Under the pieces are notes generated by a model that worked only from the letters and a program-made list of their open reading frames with translations, searched no databases and had not been told where the DNA came from. A program made the translations under genes and the position numbers. From Chitinophagales bacterium (GTDB lineage: Bacteria; Bacteroidota; Bacteroidia; Chitinophagales; UBA2359), in contig JACJXU010000002.1 of assembly GCA_020636475.1 (NCBI GenBank), positions 273,501 to 337,500 on the forward strand: DNA of 64,000 nt, written 5' to 3'. This document shows positions 45,389-54,214 of the stretch, one piece after another; the stretch's first letter is position 1, and each line of letters opens with the position of its first letter.

Positions 45389-46015
45389 TCATAGTTCTTC
45401 TGAAATCATACTTGGTGTAGGGTTTTCTCCTTGTATTTGAAACTGAACACTTTTTAAAAATTTCTTTCCCTCAATTACTGTTATTACCGTAAGTGTTGCA
45501 AGTCCACCTACAATAAGTTCTTTGAAATCAACATTCCAAAAATTTGAGCCAAATGTAATTGACTCTACAGATTTATTATAATAATTCCACTTAGGAGAAG
45601 AATATTTATTGCCCCCATTGCTGGCAGGAACCACATCTTTAGTAATATAATATCCTTCAATTGTTAAATACCATTCTATTTCTGATATTGGTGGAAATAC
45701 TGTAGCTTCATAATCAGGAAGTTTAGAGCAAACTGCTATTTCACAAACAATACTAGGCATGAAAGTATCTATTTCATCCGAAGAGTTTTGAGTTAAAATC
45801 TTAAATACTTCATAAGGATTAGGCGAAATTATTGCAATATCATACAACCCATCTGGGTTTTCTTCATAAAGATTTACGCCAAATTTATTTTGTTGTGACG
45901 TTTCTTCAAACAATCCAAACCACCTATCATAAGCAAAGTTAGTCTTTTTCCAAGGATCTTTAAATTGAGTTTTTATATTTTCAAAATCCTCCCAAGAATT
46001 TTTAAATTTAGCCAT
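45389..46015 (-). CDS. N-terminal part of the lysozyme-like protein, with Ig-like 'GxNP' module
   Basis: The 208-residue product starts MAKFKNSWEDFENIKTQFKD. The first 150 residues are not recognised. The end, GGLATLTVITVIEGKKFLKS then VQFQIQGENPTPSMISEEL, resembles the Ig-like beta module with a G-x-NP ending that, as I recall, precedes lysozyme-like domains in other proteins. Its TGA (45389-45391) is followed in frame by GTA ATA ATG, the start of the lysozyme-like ORF. Intact, the joint protein would be about 425 residues. Confidence 0.6.
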   Translation of the reverse strand: MAKFKNSWEDFENIKTQFKDPWKKTNFAYDRWFGLFEETSQQNKFGVNLYEENPDGLYDIAIISPNPYEVFKILTQNSSDEIDTFMPSIVCEIAVCSKLPDYEATVFPPISEIEWYLTIEGYYITKDVVPASNGGNKYSSPKWNYYNKSVESITFGSNFWNVDFKELIVGGLATLTVITVIEGKKFLKSVQFQIQGENPTPSMISEEL

Positions 46016-46045
46016 GTTTTATTTTTTTAAAAGAATTGATAAAAA

Positions 46046-46094
46046 GTGAAAAACAACTCCTTCGGCAAAATGCAATATTACTAAAGGAGTTGTT
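46046..46094 (-). terminator. Hairpin with short T-run between the large protein gene and the lysozyme-like gene
   Basis: On the minus strand AACAACTCCTT (46094-46084) pairs perfectly with AAGGAGTTGTT (46062-46052) over 11 bp with a 21-nt loop and is followed by five T. It may stop part of the transcripts after the first gene, giving more of the large protein than of the others. Confidence 0.6.
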
Positions 46095-46107
46095 ATAAAG
46101 TCTATTA

Positions 46108-47844
46108 TTAAACTGTTTCCGTATCTCGTGCTTTGGTAATACTATCAATACAACCACAACCCGATTGTGGAACATCGCAACAATCACCAAATACTTTTTT
46201 GTATAAAGCTGCTTGTTGTAATGGGTCGGTAATGCCACTTATAATCGCCATAGCTTGGCGCATTTTTTCGTTTTCCAAATCAGCCTGATAGGTCGCTGCT
46301 TGTTGTAGCTTGGTATTATAGCAGTCAAGAGCCTCACCTTGTCCTAAAAGTGCATCTACCATTACTGATGGCGTACGCAAAATGCGATTAGTCACATCTA
46401 ATATTATCCCGTGTACTGTTTTTCCATTGTACTCTTGCAGCAAATCCTTGCGTTTGCGCACATAGGAATGCTTTATTGTTTCTGCTGAGGGGTCAATACA
46501 GTTACCCATATCTTCGTCCACTTTTTCAATAAAACTCACTTTCGTTCCTGTGTAATCTACTATATTACAAAGATAGCTGTAAATACTGTTGCTAATCTTT
46601 GTACGACTATCTTGGTCAGGTACTACTTGTTCAAGTAGTTCATCAATATTAGCCAAAGAAGAAACAATCTGGCTCTCCGGATAACCATTGGTATAAACGA
46701 TATGCACATCATCAAGGTAGGTAATGGTAAAGTATTCCTGCAATAACTGACGAAAAACAAAATTTAATACCCTGCTTTTGTTTATGTTTTCTAAAACGCG
46801 GGTAACGGTTTGTTCTGTCTCAGAAATTGATGTTGTTGTAGTATTCGTATTGACCTCTACTTCTCGCACAGAATTAGATTGACTAACATGACTATTCGTT
46901 GCATTAACTAAATTGCTTACTTGCTCCGCCATTGTCTCATTAAGACTGGTTGTGTGATTAAATCCGGCACTATTCGACATTTTTACACCACCACTCACAA
47001 ATCCTAATGACATTTTCCCGGTAGATTCTACGCCAAAAGTAGCAACTAATTCATTTAGTTTACTCATTTCTGTCGTATTTTGATAGGCGGTTTCTGCTTG
47101 AATACTATTCTGCAATTCATTGGCACTACTTTGTGAAAAAGAGTCCAAGACATTTTCAGATTTACTAGCAACTACTTCATTGTGTTGATAGCTTCTGATA
47201 GTAATGGTTGTTTTTTCACCGGGCAACAAACTAAATGTTTTTAGCGTTTTTCCCGCCCCATAATCCCCGAGATAGGAACACATTTTATAATGCAATACTA
47301 TTATAATACGAGGTTTAGGATTTTCGGGGCGTTTGATATAACGCAATTCCGGTGTACCATAAAAATTACAACTCAAAAAAGGGCGATATCCTTCAACAAT
47401 TTTGTTCGCAATGTCCTCTAGCGGAATATTGTCTATGGTAGTAACTACACTATTAGGAGCCACCGAGGCAACAGGCGATGAAAGCGGTGTTTTTTGTACC
47501 ACATTATTACGCAATAACAAATTATTGTTCTGCACAATAGATTTATTAACCGCCCATGAGGTTTCATTTTCCAAACTGCTAATAATATCTACCGGGTCTT
47601 GTGAGGTAAATTCTGCCCAAAAGTTATCGGCAGGCGGGTCTTGTGTACTGGGTTCAAAAAGTTTTACAGGAATATCTAATAAAGAAAATCCCGTTGCGCC
47701 ATAGCAAGTGCTTTACGGCAAGTTGTAATTGAGCACAGAAGCGGCTCCATTGGGATCTAAGGTAGTTAGTGGGCTACCACTAATACAAGGCGTTGGAACT
47801 TTAGTTTCCGCTGGCTTGGTTGGATCGGTTGGATCGATTGGCAT
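46108..47844 (-). pseudogene. Large unknown protein with Ser/Thr/Asn-rich coiled middle, interrupted by one stop codon
   Basis: From ATG 47844 the frame reads MPIDPTDPTKPAETKVPTPC and, after 43 codons, TAA (47713-47715); it continues in frame STCYGATGFSLLDIPVKLF and on to 46108. Without the stop the protein has 578 residues; with it, translation might restart at TTG 47574. Visible parts: IIIVLHYKMCSYLGDYGAGK, then LLPGEKTTITIRSYQ, a long Ser/Asn/Thr-rich coiled-coil-like section (SFSQSSANELQNSIQAETAY), a domain FVFRQLLQEYFTITYLDDVH near residue 360, and a Cys-rich end. No signal peptide. Family not recognised by me. First gene of the operon. Confidence 0.55.
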
Positions 47845-48091
47845 GATTAATTTTTTTAAAATGAATAAATAATTTCGTCTCTAAATTTCGTACGAACACC
47901 ATGATAACTTGACATTTAAATTAAATATTGTATGCCCAACAAAAAAAAATTAATTTTTTTTAAAAATCTGTTTTAAAGACTGTTTAAACTAAAAAAATGA
48001 GTACATAACACACAAGCAAACCACTATCTTTCCCCATAAAACCCCAAGTTCACCAATTTGTAAGTTATTTTTGTAAATTTGGCACAAATTT

Positions 48092-48964
48092 TTGCCATTG
48101 ATAAGTTTATCCGACAATATCACCTACAAAAAACTACTCATCAAATATACCAACTCCGCCTCGCGGTTTATGGTTATAGACGGTGCCATGATTCACTATC
48201 GCGATGAAGGAAGCGGCTACCCAATTTTGCTTATTCACGGCTCGTTTTCTTCCTTGCACACCTTCAATGCTTGGGCAAATGAGTTGAGCCTTCATTATCG
48301 TGTCATTCGCTTGGATTTGCAAGGCTTTGGCTTGTCCGACCCGCGCGAATACATCGAAAATCCGGTGGAAGAGTTCAAAAGTTTGCTCACCCGATTTCTC
48401 AACATTTTGGGCGTTTACAACTGCCATATTGCCGGAAGTTCGCTTGGTGGCTGGATTGCGTGGGAATTTGCGCTGGCTTACCCGGAACGCATCAAAAAAC
48501 TCGTTCTCATTGACGCGGCGGGCTACTTGGACAAAGACAATATTCCGCTTCCCTTCAAAATGGCGCAAGCACCCTTTGCCGGAAGTATGATGCGTATGGC
48601 ACTGCGCCGCGACCTTATCGAATATTTTATTAAGCAAGTATATGCCGATGCCTCCAAAATAAGTACGCAATTAATAGATCGTTACTACGAACTCTTTATG
48701 CGCAAAGGTAATCCCGAAGCGTTTATCAGTTTGGTAAATGCGCGCTACAAAGACCATTCGCTGCATCTTAAACATCTCCAAACGCCCACACTTATTCTTT
48801 GGGGCGAAGCCGACAAATGGTTGGGTATCAAAAACGCATATCGCTTCGAAAAAGACATTCCTTTTGCCGAACTTATTACTTATCCGAATGTAGGACACGT
48901 GCCGATGGAGGAAATTCCCGAGAAAAGTGTACACGATGTAATTCGTTTTTTAAACAAAAAATAA
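48092..48964 (+). CDS. Alpha/beta-fold hydrolase
   Basis: The 290-residue frame opens with TTG 48092; an ATG at 48167 (MVIDGAMIHYRDEG) is an alternative start. The fold is clear: oxyanion turn YPILLIHGSFSS near residue 48, nucleophile elbow AGSSLGGWIAWEFA near residue 117 with Ser, acid in LILWGEADKWLG near 237, and His in GHVPMEEIPEK near 270. It is a serine hydrolase (esterase, lipase or C-C hydrolase type). Substrate unknown. It precedes dnaK by 160 bp on the same strand. TAAATTTG at 48074-48081 fits a promoter -7 element but without a well-spaced -33. Confidence 0.85.
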   Translation: MPLISLSDNITYKKLLIKYTNSASRFMVIDGAMIHYRDEGSGYPILLIHGSFSSLHTFNAWANELSLHYRVIRLDLQGFGLSDPREYIENPVEEFKSLLTRFLNILGVYNCHIAGSSLGGWIAWEFALAYPERIKKLVLIDAAGYLDKDNIPLPFKMAQAPFAGSMMRMALRRDLIEYFIKQVYADASKISTQLIDRYYELFMRKGNPEAFISLVNARYKDHSLHLKHLQTPTLILWGEADKWLGIKNAYRFEKDIPFAELITYPNVGHVPMEEIPEKSVHDVIRFLNKK

Positions 48965-49126
48965 AACTGCCTTTTTGGCATATTTTTTACATTTTGTCAT
49001 ATCTATTCCTACAAAAATTGCCATTTTATCCGCTAAATATGCCTTTTTTTGCCTTGGCACAGCAATTGAAGGATAGGGAGTAATTATTTAAAAATCAATT
49101 ATTAAACTTTTATAAATATTTAGCAA

Positions 49127-51013
49127 ATGAGTAAAATTATAGGTATAGACTTAGGAACAACCAATTCTTGCGTAGCTGTAATGGAGGGCAACGAGCCAGT
49201 TGTAATTCCAAACGACGAAGGAAGAAGAACCACGCCTTCTATTGTAGCCTTTTTGGATAATGGCGAGCGCAAAGTTGGTGATGCCGCAAAGCGTCAGGCA
49301 ATTACCAATCCGGTAAACACCATTCAATCTATCAAAAGATTTATGGGACAACGCTATTCGGATATAAAAAATGAAGTAGATAAGGTTTCGTACAAAATAG
49401 TGCGCGGCGACAACGATACCGTGCGTGTGGACATTAACAGCCGCATGTACACGCCACAAGAAATTTCGGCAATGGTTTTGCAAAAAATGAAAAAAACTGC
49501 CGAGGATTATTTGGGTCAGGAAGTAACGCGTGCCGTAATTACCGTACCTGCTTACTTCAACGATTCTCAGCGTCAGGCAACTATTGAAGCCGGAGCTATT
49601 GCAGGACTTAAAGTAGAGCGTATTGTAAACGAGCCTACCGCAGCCGCTTTGGCGTATGGTTTGGACAAGCAACACAAAGACATGAAAATTGCCGTGTTCG
49701 ACTTAGGTGGTGGTACATTCGATATTTCTATCCTTGAGTTGGGCGGTGGTGTGTTTGAAGTATTGGCTACCAATGGCGATACACACTTAGGCGGAGACGA
49801 TTTTGACCAAGTAATTATTGACTGGTTGGCAGATGAATTTAAACAACAAGAAAATATAGACTTGCGCAAAGACCCTATGGCTTTGCAACGCTTGAAAGAA
49901 GCTGCCGAAAAAGCAAAAATTGAACTTTCGGGTTCCAGCGAAACGGAGATTAACTTACCTTATGTTACGGCTACGCAAAGCGGACCTAAACACTTGGTAA
50001 AAAAATTGAGCCGTGCGAAATTTGAGCAACTCGCGGACGAACTTGTAGAACGCACCCTTGAGCCTTGCCGCAAAGCATTGAAAGATGCAGGCCTTGGTAC
50101 ACAAGATGTTGATGAAGTAATTTTGGTAGGTGGTTCTACGCGTATTCCTAAAATTCAGGAAGTAGTAGATAAATTTTTCGGTAAAAAACCTTCTAAAGGT
50201 GTAAATCCTGATGAAGTAGTTGCCGTAGGTGCTGCCATTCAGGGCGGTATTATGAGCGGTGATGTAAACAGCGACATTGTGTTGCTTGATGTAACGCCAC
50301 TTTCTTTGGGCTTGGAAACGATGGGCGGTGTTTTCACCAAACTTATTGAAGCCAACACTACCATTCCTACACGCAAGTCGCAAGTGTTTAGTACAGCAAT
50401 GGACAATCAGCCTACGGTAGAAATTCACGTATTGCAAGGCGAGCGTTCTATGGCACAGTACAACAAATCTATCGGAAAATTCCACTTGGGCGATATTCCG
50501 CCAGCACCGAGAGGCGTGCCGCAAATTGAAGTAACTTTCGACCTTGATGCCAATGGCGTACTGAATGTAAGTGCCAAAGACAAAGGGACGGGCAAAGAAC
50601 AAAGTATTCGCATTGAGGCTTCTACCGGATTGAGCGACGAGGAAATTCAAAGAATGCGCAACGAAGCAAAAGCCAACGAAACAGCCGACAAAGAAGCGCG
50701 TGAGCGCGTAGAAAAATTGAACCAAGCCGATTCGTTGATTTTCCAAACCGAAAAACAACTAAAAGACTATGGCGACAAAATTCCTGCGGACAAAAAAGGA
50801 GCGATTGAAACCGCTTTGGCGAGCTTGAAAACAGCACACCAAACGCAAGATATTGCCGGTGTAGATGCAGCGATGGAACAACTTAACCATGCTTGGGAAG
50901 CCGCTTCGCAAGATATTTATCAGGCGCAGCAACAACAAGGCACCGAAAATACTACTGCTAATGCCAGTGGTACTGCCGATGCAGAAGTACAAGATGCGGA
51001 AGTGATTGAGTAA
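49127..51013 (+). CDS. dnaK: Molecular chaperone DnaK (Hsp70)
   Basis: The 628-residue product starts [20 protein letters not shown], with further ATPase motifs [16 protein letters not shown] near 190 and [16 protein letters not shown] near 335, the substrate-binding domain ([20 protein letters not shown]), and a Gln/Ala-rich acidic tail ending [10 protein letters not shown]. It is the ATP-driven folding chaperone. No grpE or dnaJ follows. A clear terminator is at 51043. Confidence 0.98.
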   Translation: MSKIIGIDLGTTNSCVAVMEGNEPVVIPNDEGRRTTPSIVAFLDNGERKVGDAAKRQAITNPVNTIQSIKRFMGQRYSDIKNEVDKVSYKIVRGDNDTVRVDINSRMYTPQEISAMVLQKMKKTAEDYLGQEVTRAVITVPAYFNDSQRQATIEAGAIAGLKVERIVNEPTAAALAYGLDKQHKDMKIAVFDLGGGTFDISILELGGGVFEVLATNGDTHLGGDDFDQVIIDWLADEFKQQENIDLRKDPMALQRLKEAAEKAKIELSGSSETEINLPYVTATQSGPKHLVKKLSRAKFEQLADELVERTLEPCRKALKDAGLGTQDVDEVILVGGSTRIPKIQEVVDKFFGKKPSKGVNPDEVVAVGAAIQGGIMSGDVNSDIVLLDVTPLSLGLETMGGVFTKLIEANTTIPTRKSQVFSTAMDNQPTVEIHVLQGERSMAQYNKSIGKFHLGDIPPAPRGVPQIEVTFDLDANGVLNVSAKDKGTGKEQSIRIEASTGLSDEEIQRMRNEAKANETADKEARERVEKLNQADSLIFQTEKQLKDYGDKIPADKKGAIETALASLKTAHQTQDIAGVDAAMEQLNHAWEAASQDIYQAQQQQGTENTTANASGTADAEVQDAEVIE

Positions 51014-51042
51014 AAGAATCTTAGTTTTTAGAACGATATTTG

Positions 51043-51074
51043 AGAGGTTGTCTGAAAAGGCAGCCTCTTTTTTT
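51043..51074 (+). terminator. Rho-independent terminator of dnaK
   Basis: AGAGGTTGTC (51043-51052) pairs with GGCAGCCTCT (51059-51068) including G:U pairs, loop TGAAAA, then seven T. Confidence 0.85.
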
Positions 51075-51090
51075 GTAGAACAAACAATTT

Positions 51091-51253
51091 ATGCCAAAAC
51101 GGTAGTAAAGTTGCGTATATAAAAATGAAACCATTTTGTCATTCCGACCAAAGGGAGGAATCTCAGCCCAAACATTTTAGATTTCTCCCTTTGGTCGAAA
51201 AGACACTTGGAACTATTTATTATTAATACATAATGATTATTCGATTTTAGTAT
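51091..51253 (-). repeat. Short element with MITE-type ends and a different hairpin core
   Basis: It begins ATGCCAAAACGG and ends ATTTTAGTAT, the same ends as the longer element family, but its core is an 18-bp hairpin with one mismatch: GACCAAAGGGAGGAATCT (51146-51163) against AGATTTCTCCCTTTGGTC (51179-51196). A half copy is at 32125. Confidence 0.7.
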
Positions 51254-51272
51254 TAGTCTGCTAAGTGGATTA

Positions 51273-51571
51273 ATACCAAAACAGTATGAAAGTTGCGTAT
51301 TGGTTTAGGAATTATTAAGGGTAAGTATCTGCCCGAAACTTTGGGGGCAAATCTATGCTTGGGGACTTCTTCATTTTCTTTGCTTGTCCAAAGAAAACGA
51401 AGCAAAAGAAACGGCACTTTTTCAAGGTATTTTTGCCCTTGCAGGGCAAAACCGCAGTTTTTGGGCTAAATTTTTTCCAAGGCTTCAAAAATTTTTAACA
51501 CCAAAAACTGCTATACGGCGAAAAAAGATTTTACCCTTCTTTAATACGCAATAGCTATTCTATTTTGGTAT
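51273..51571 (-). repeat. MITE-like element, copy 4 (reverse orientation)
   Basis: It starts ATACCAAAAC and ends ATTTTGGTAT; read on the minus strand it matches the copies at 28051 and 2696, with both hairpins. It lies 20 bp from the short element. Together they fill the gap between dnaK and the flippase gene, where nothing else was recognised. Confidence 0.85.
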
Positions 51572-51638
51572 AATTTGATAGAATCTTGCCTAAAACTTGC
51601 TTATTTTTGCCTAAATTTTCTTCACTACAATAAATACT

Positions 51639-53153
51639 TTGGGGCGCGTCATTATAAAACAAGGCATTTACAGCAGTTTGGCTGTTTACACCGGAATTGC
51701 CTTGGGCTACATTATTTACTTATACCTTTTTCCGCTGCTACTCAGCAAGGAGCAAATTGGACTTATACAAATTATAGAAGAAGCGTCTATGATTTTTTAT
51801 GTGTTGGCTGCCGGCGGTATTCCCGCAACCATTGTACGATTTGCACCTTTTTTCCGCAAAAACGAAAACCGCAACGAGCAAGGACTTTTGTTTTACACGC
51901 TTACCTTGCCTGTTTTGGGTATTTTGGTGGTGAGCTTGCTGTTTTATTTTGCTTATCCTACTATTTTGCGCTGGTACGCGCGCGCGCCGGAATTGCAGCA
52001 ATATTTGTATTGTATTCCTTTGGTGGGCATTGGTATGACGTATTTTTATACGCTTTATGCTTACCTCACTACACACTTACAGGTTATTGCGCCTACTTTG
52101 GCACAGGAGTTTTTGCGGCGCATTTTTATCATTTTGCTTATTGTGGGTTGGAGTATTGGTTGGTGGCAAATGAAAGGACTGCTGCACGGCTGGATTTTGA
52201 TGTACTACCTGATGGCTTTTAGTTTGGTGATTTATACGATGTATGTTGGTTATTGGGATGTGCGCTTTCAAAAACCTGATTTTTCCAAAGAATTTATCCA
52301 AAAAATAGGCAAATTTGCGGCGTATATGGCTTTGGGTGGTTTGGGTTCGATACTCATTCCCAAAATTGATACCTTAATGGTGGGTTCGCTCAAAGGGCTG
52401 GGCGACACCGGAATTTATGCCATAGCTGCCAAAATGGCGATGGTGGTAGATGTGCCGCGCGCTACACTTTCCAAAATTGTAAATCCTTTGGTGGCGCAGG
52501 CTTTTCAAAAAGACGATATGGACGAAATAGAAAAGCTCTACCAAAAGTCCGCTCTCAACCAACTGCTTATCGGCAGTTTTATTTTTATTTTAATTTGGGT
52601 AAATCTCCACTTCATCTTTCATATAATGCCCAATGGTGCGAATTTCGCCTTGGGCGGCAGTGTAGTTTTTTATTTGGGTATGGCAAAAATAATTGACAAC
52701 GCCACAGGGGTAAACTACGAAATACTCCTCAACTCGAAGCACTACCGTTTTAGTTTGTTGCTTATGGTGCTTATGGCGGCGTTTACCATTGTCTCCAACT
52801 GGTTTCTTATTCAGTATTGGGGTTTTAGCGGCGCAGCAATGGCTACACTCATTACCTTTGCTTTGTTCAATTTGATACGGCTTATTTTTATTTGGCGAAA
52901 AATGAACCTTCATCCTTTCAGCAAAGCATTTTTTCAAGCTGTTGGCTTAGTGCTTGTCACTTTTTTGCTGGGATTTTTATTAAAAAACTTCGTAATTCCG
53001 GCACAATCATTTAGTATTACCTTGCTACAAATGGCGTTTTGCAGTATTGTTGTCGCCGCATTTTATGTAGGAATTTTGTTCAAAACACACATTTCACCCG
53101 ACATTAACGACATTATTGAACGCGTTTTTTACCGAGTTTTCCCTAAAAAGTAA
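51639..53153 (+). CDS. Polysaccharide/oligosaccharide flippase (MATE/MOP superfamily)
   Basis: The 504-residue product starts at TTG 51639 and has about 12-14 membrane segments. GIALGYIIYLYLFPLLLSKE near residue 18, FAAYMALGGLGSILIPKIDT near residue 227 and SGAAMATLITFALFNLIRL near residue 390 are the repeated patterns of Wzx-like lipid-linked oligosaccharide flippases. It would move undecaprenyl-linked units across the inner membrane. A FkbM-type methyltransferase follows on the same strand, 78 bp downstream, so both may serve surface glycan assembly. No polymerase or glycosyltransferase is next to it. Confidence 0.85.
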   Translation: MGRVIIKQGIYSSLAVYTGIALGYIIYLYLFPLLLSKEQIGLIQIIEEASMIFYVLAAGGIPATIVRFAPFFRKNENRNEQGLLFYTLTLPVLGILVVSLLFYFAYPTILRWYARAPELQQYLYCIPLVGIGMTYFYTLYAYLTTHLQVIAPTLAQEFLRRIFIILLIVGWSIGWWQMKGLLHGWILMYYLMAFSLVIYTMYVGYWDVRFQKPDFSKEFIQKIGKFAAYMALGGLGSILIPKIDTLMVGSLKGLGDTGIYAIAAKMAMVVDVPRATLSKIVNPLVAQAFQKDDMDEIEKLYQKSALNQLLIGSFIFILIWVNLHFIFHIMPNGANFALGGSVVFYLGMAKIIDNATGVNYEILLNSKHYRFSLLLMVLMAAFTIVSNWFLIQYWGFSGAAMATLITFALFNLIRLIFIWRKMNLHPFSKAFFQAVGLVLVTFLLGFLLKNFVIPAQSFSITLLQMAFCSIVVAAFYVGILFKTHISPDINDIIERVFYRVFPKK

Positions 53154-53231
53154 ACTACTTATTTCGCTTTACGCAATATTTTCCAATCATAATGCTTTAC
53201 TTTGCAGCAAAAAGCAAGTATTGGTAGCTGC

Positions 53232-54164
53232 ATGAATATTCCGACTAAAGAAACCCTTTTGGCAAAACTTGCACAAGTACAATATTGGGGAGAGGCTTTG
53301 AGGTGGCGCAAATTTTGGCGGCAGCCTTTTACTTACCTGAGCAGTATTTTTTACCACAAATGTATTTATCCTTTTCGGCACAAAGGCATTTTGCGCAAGG
53401 CAAAACTTTTTTGGGGTGAAGAAATGTGGGTACAACTTCCGGCGGGAATGGAAATTTTGTTTACGGGCGGTAAAGCACACGATGCAGAAACACGTTTGGC
53501 GCGTTTTTTTATTCACCAACTTCAGGCAGGCGATTGTGTGATAGATATTGGCGCGCATTATGGTTATTTTAGCTTGCTGGCGGCGTATTTGGTGGGAAAA
53601 AATGGCAAAGTGCTGAGTTTTGAGGCGGGAAAAAGTACTCTTGAAATATTGCAGCGCAATGTGGCAGCGCATCCGCAAATAAAAACCTTTCACCAAGCGA
53701 TTGCTGCTGCGCAAGGGGAAGCAACTTTTTACGAGTTTTCGCCGCTTTATTCGGAGTACAATACCTTGGAAATAGAACAATTTGCCGAAAAGCGATGGTT
53801 CAAAAACAATCCTCCCGAAAAGTTTTCGGTGGCAACCCGCAGTTTGGACGATGTAATCGCTACGGAAAAAATTGTACCCCGACTTATTAAAATAGACGTA
53901 GAAGGAGCCGAAGCGCAAATAGTTGCCGGAAGTACGCAACTCCTCCGCAGCCAAAATCCATTTATAGTAATGGAGTACCTCTGTGCAGCGCGCGATAATT
54001 TGCAACACCAAAAAGCAGCGCAACTACTTAAAAACGAAGGATTTATGCCTTATGCCATTACCCAAGAAGGCAGTCTGCAAGCCTTGACAGATATAAACGC
54101 GTACCTTCAAGATAAGCAGTTGGAGACGGATAATATTGTGTTTTGTAAAGAGAAAAATGAATAA
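53232..54164 (+). CDS. FkbM-family methyltransferase
   Basis: I start at ATG 53232 (MNIPTKETLLAKLAQVQYWG; 310 residues); a TTG 30 bp upstream is less likely. The Rossmann SAM site DCVIDIGAHYGYFSLLAAYL is near residue 103, followed by LSFEAGKSTLEILQRN and, near residue 215, VPRLIKIDVEGAEAQIVAG, which is the FkbM signature. It adds methyl groups to sugars or natural products. Gene position after the flippase fits glycan methylation. The first 80 residues are a basic helical part. Confidence 0.88.
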   Translation: MNIPTKETLLAKLAQVQYWGEALRWRKFWRQPFTYLSSIFYHKCIYPFRHKGILRKAKLFWGEEMWVQLPAGMEILFTGGKAHDAETRLARFFIHQLQAGDCVIDIGAHYGYFSLLAAYLVGKNGKVLSFEAGKSTLEILQRNVAAHPQIKTFHQAIAAAQGEATFYEFSPLYSEYNTLEIEQFAEKRWFKNNPPEKFSVATRSLDDVIATEKIVPRLIKIDVEGAEAQIVAGSTQLLRSQNPFIVMEYLCAARDNLQHQKAAQLLKNEGFMPYAITQEGSLQALTDINAYLQDKQLETDNIVFCKEKNE

Positions 54165-54214
54165 TGATTATTCGCCTAATCATCTCAACACAAAATATAG
54201 CTTAAAACAATCCA

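Noticed and set aside
33136..47844. Idea that TAA or TGA is reassigned to an amino acid in this organism
   Set aside because: Both codons end many intact genes here, including htpG (TAA), ispE and dnaK, so the in-frame stops are local lesions or errors.
49955..50758. 267-codon frame on the opposite strand of dnaK
   Set aside because: It is a shadow of the strongly biased dnaK codons; the sequence resembles no protein.
53187..54023. 278-codon frame opposite the FkbM methyltransferase
   Set aside because: Mirror of a gene with clear motifs; product is basic and Cys/Phe-rich without domain.
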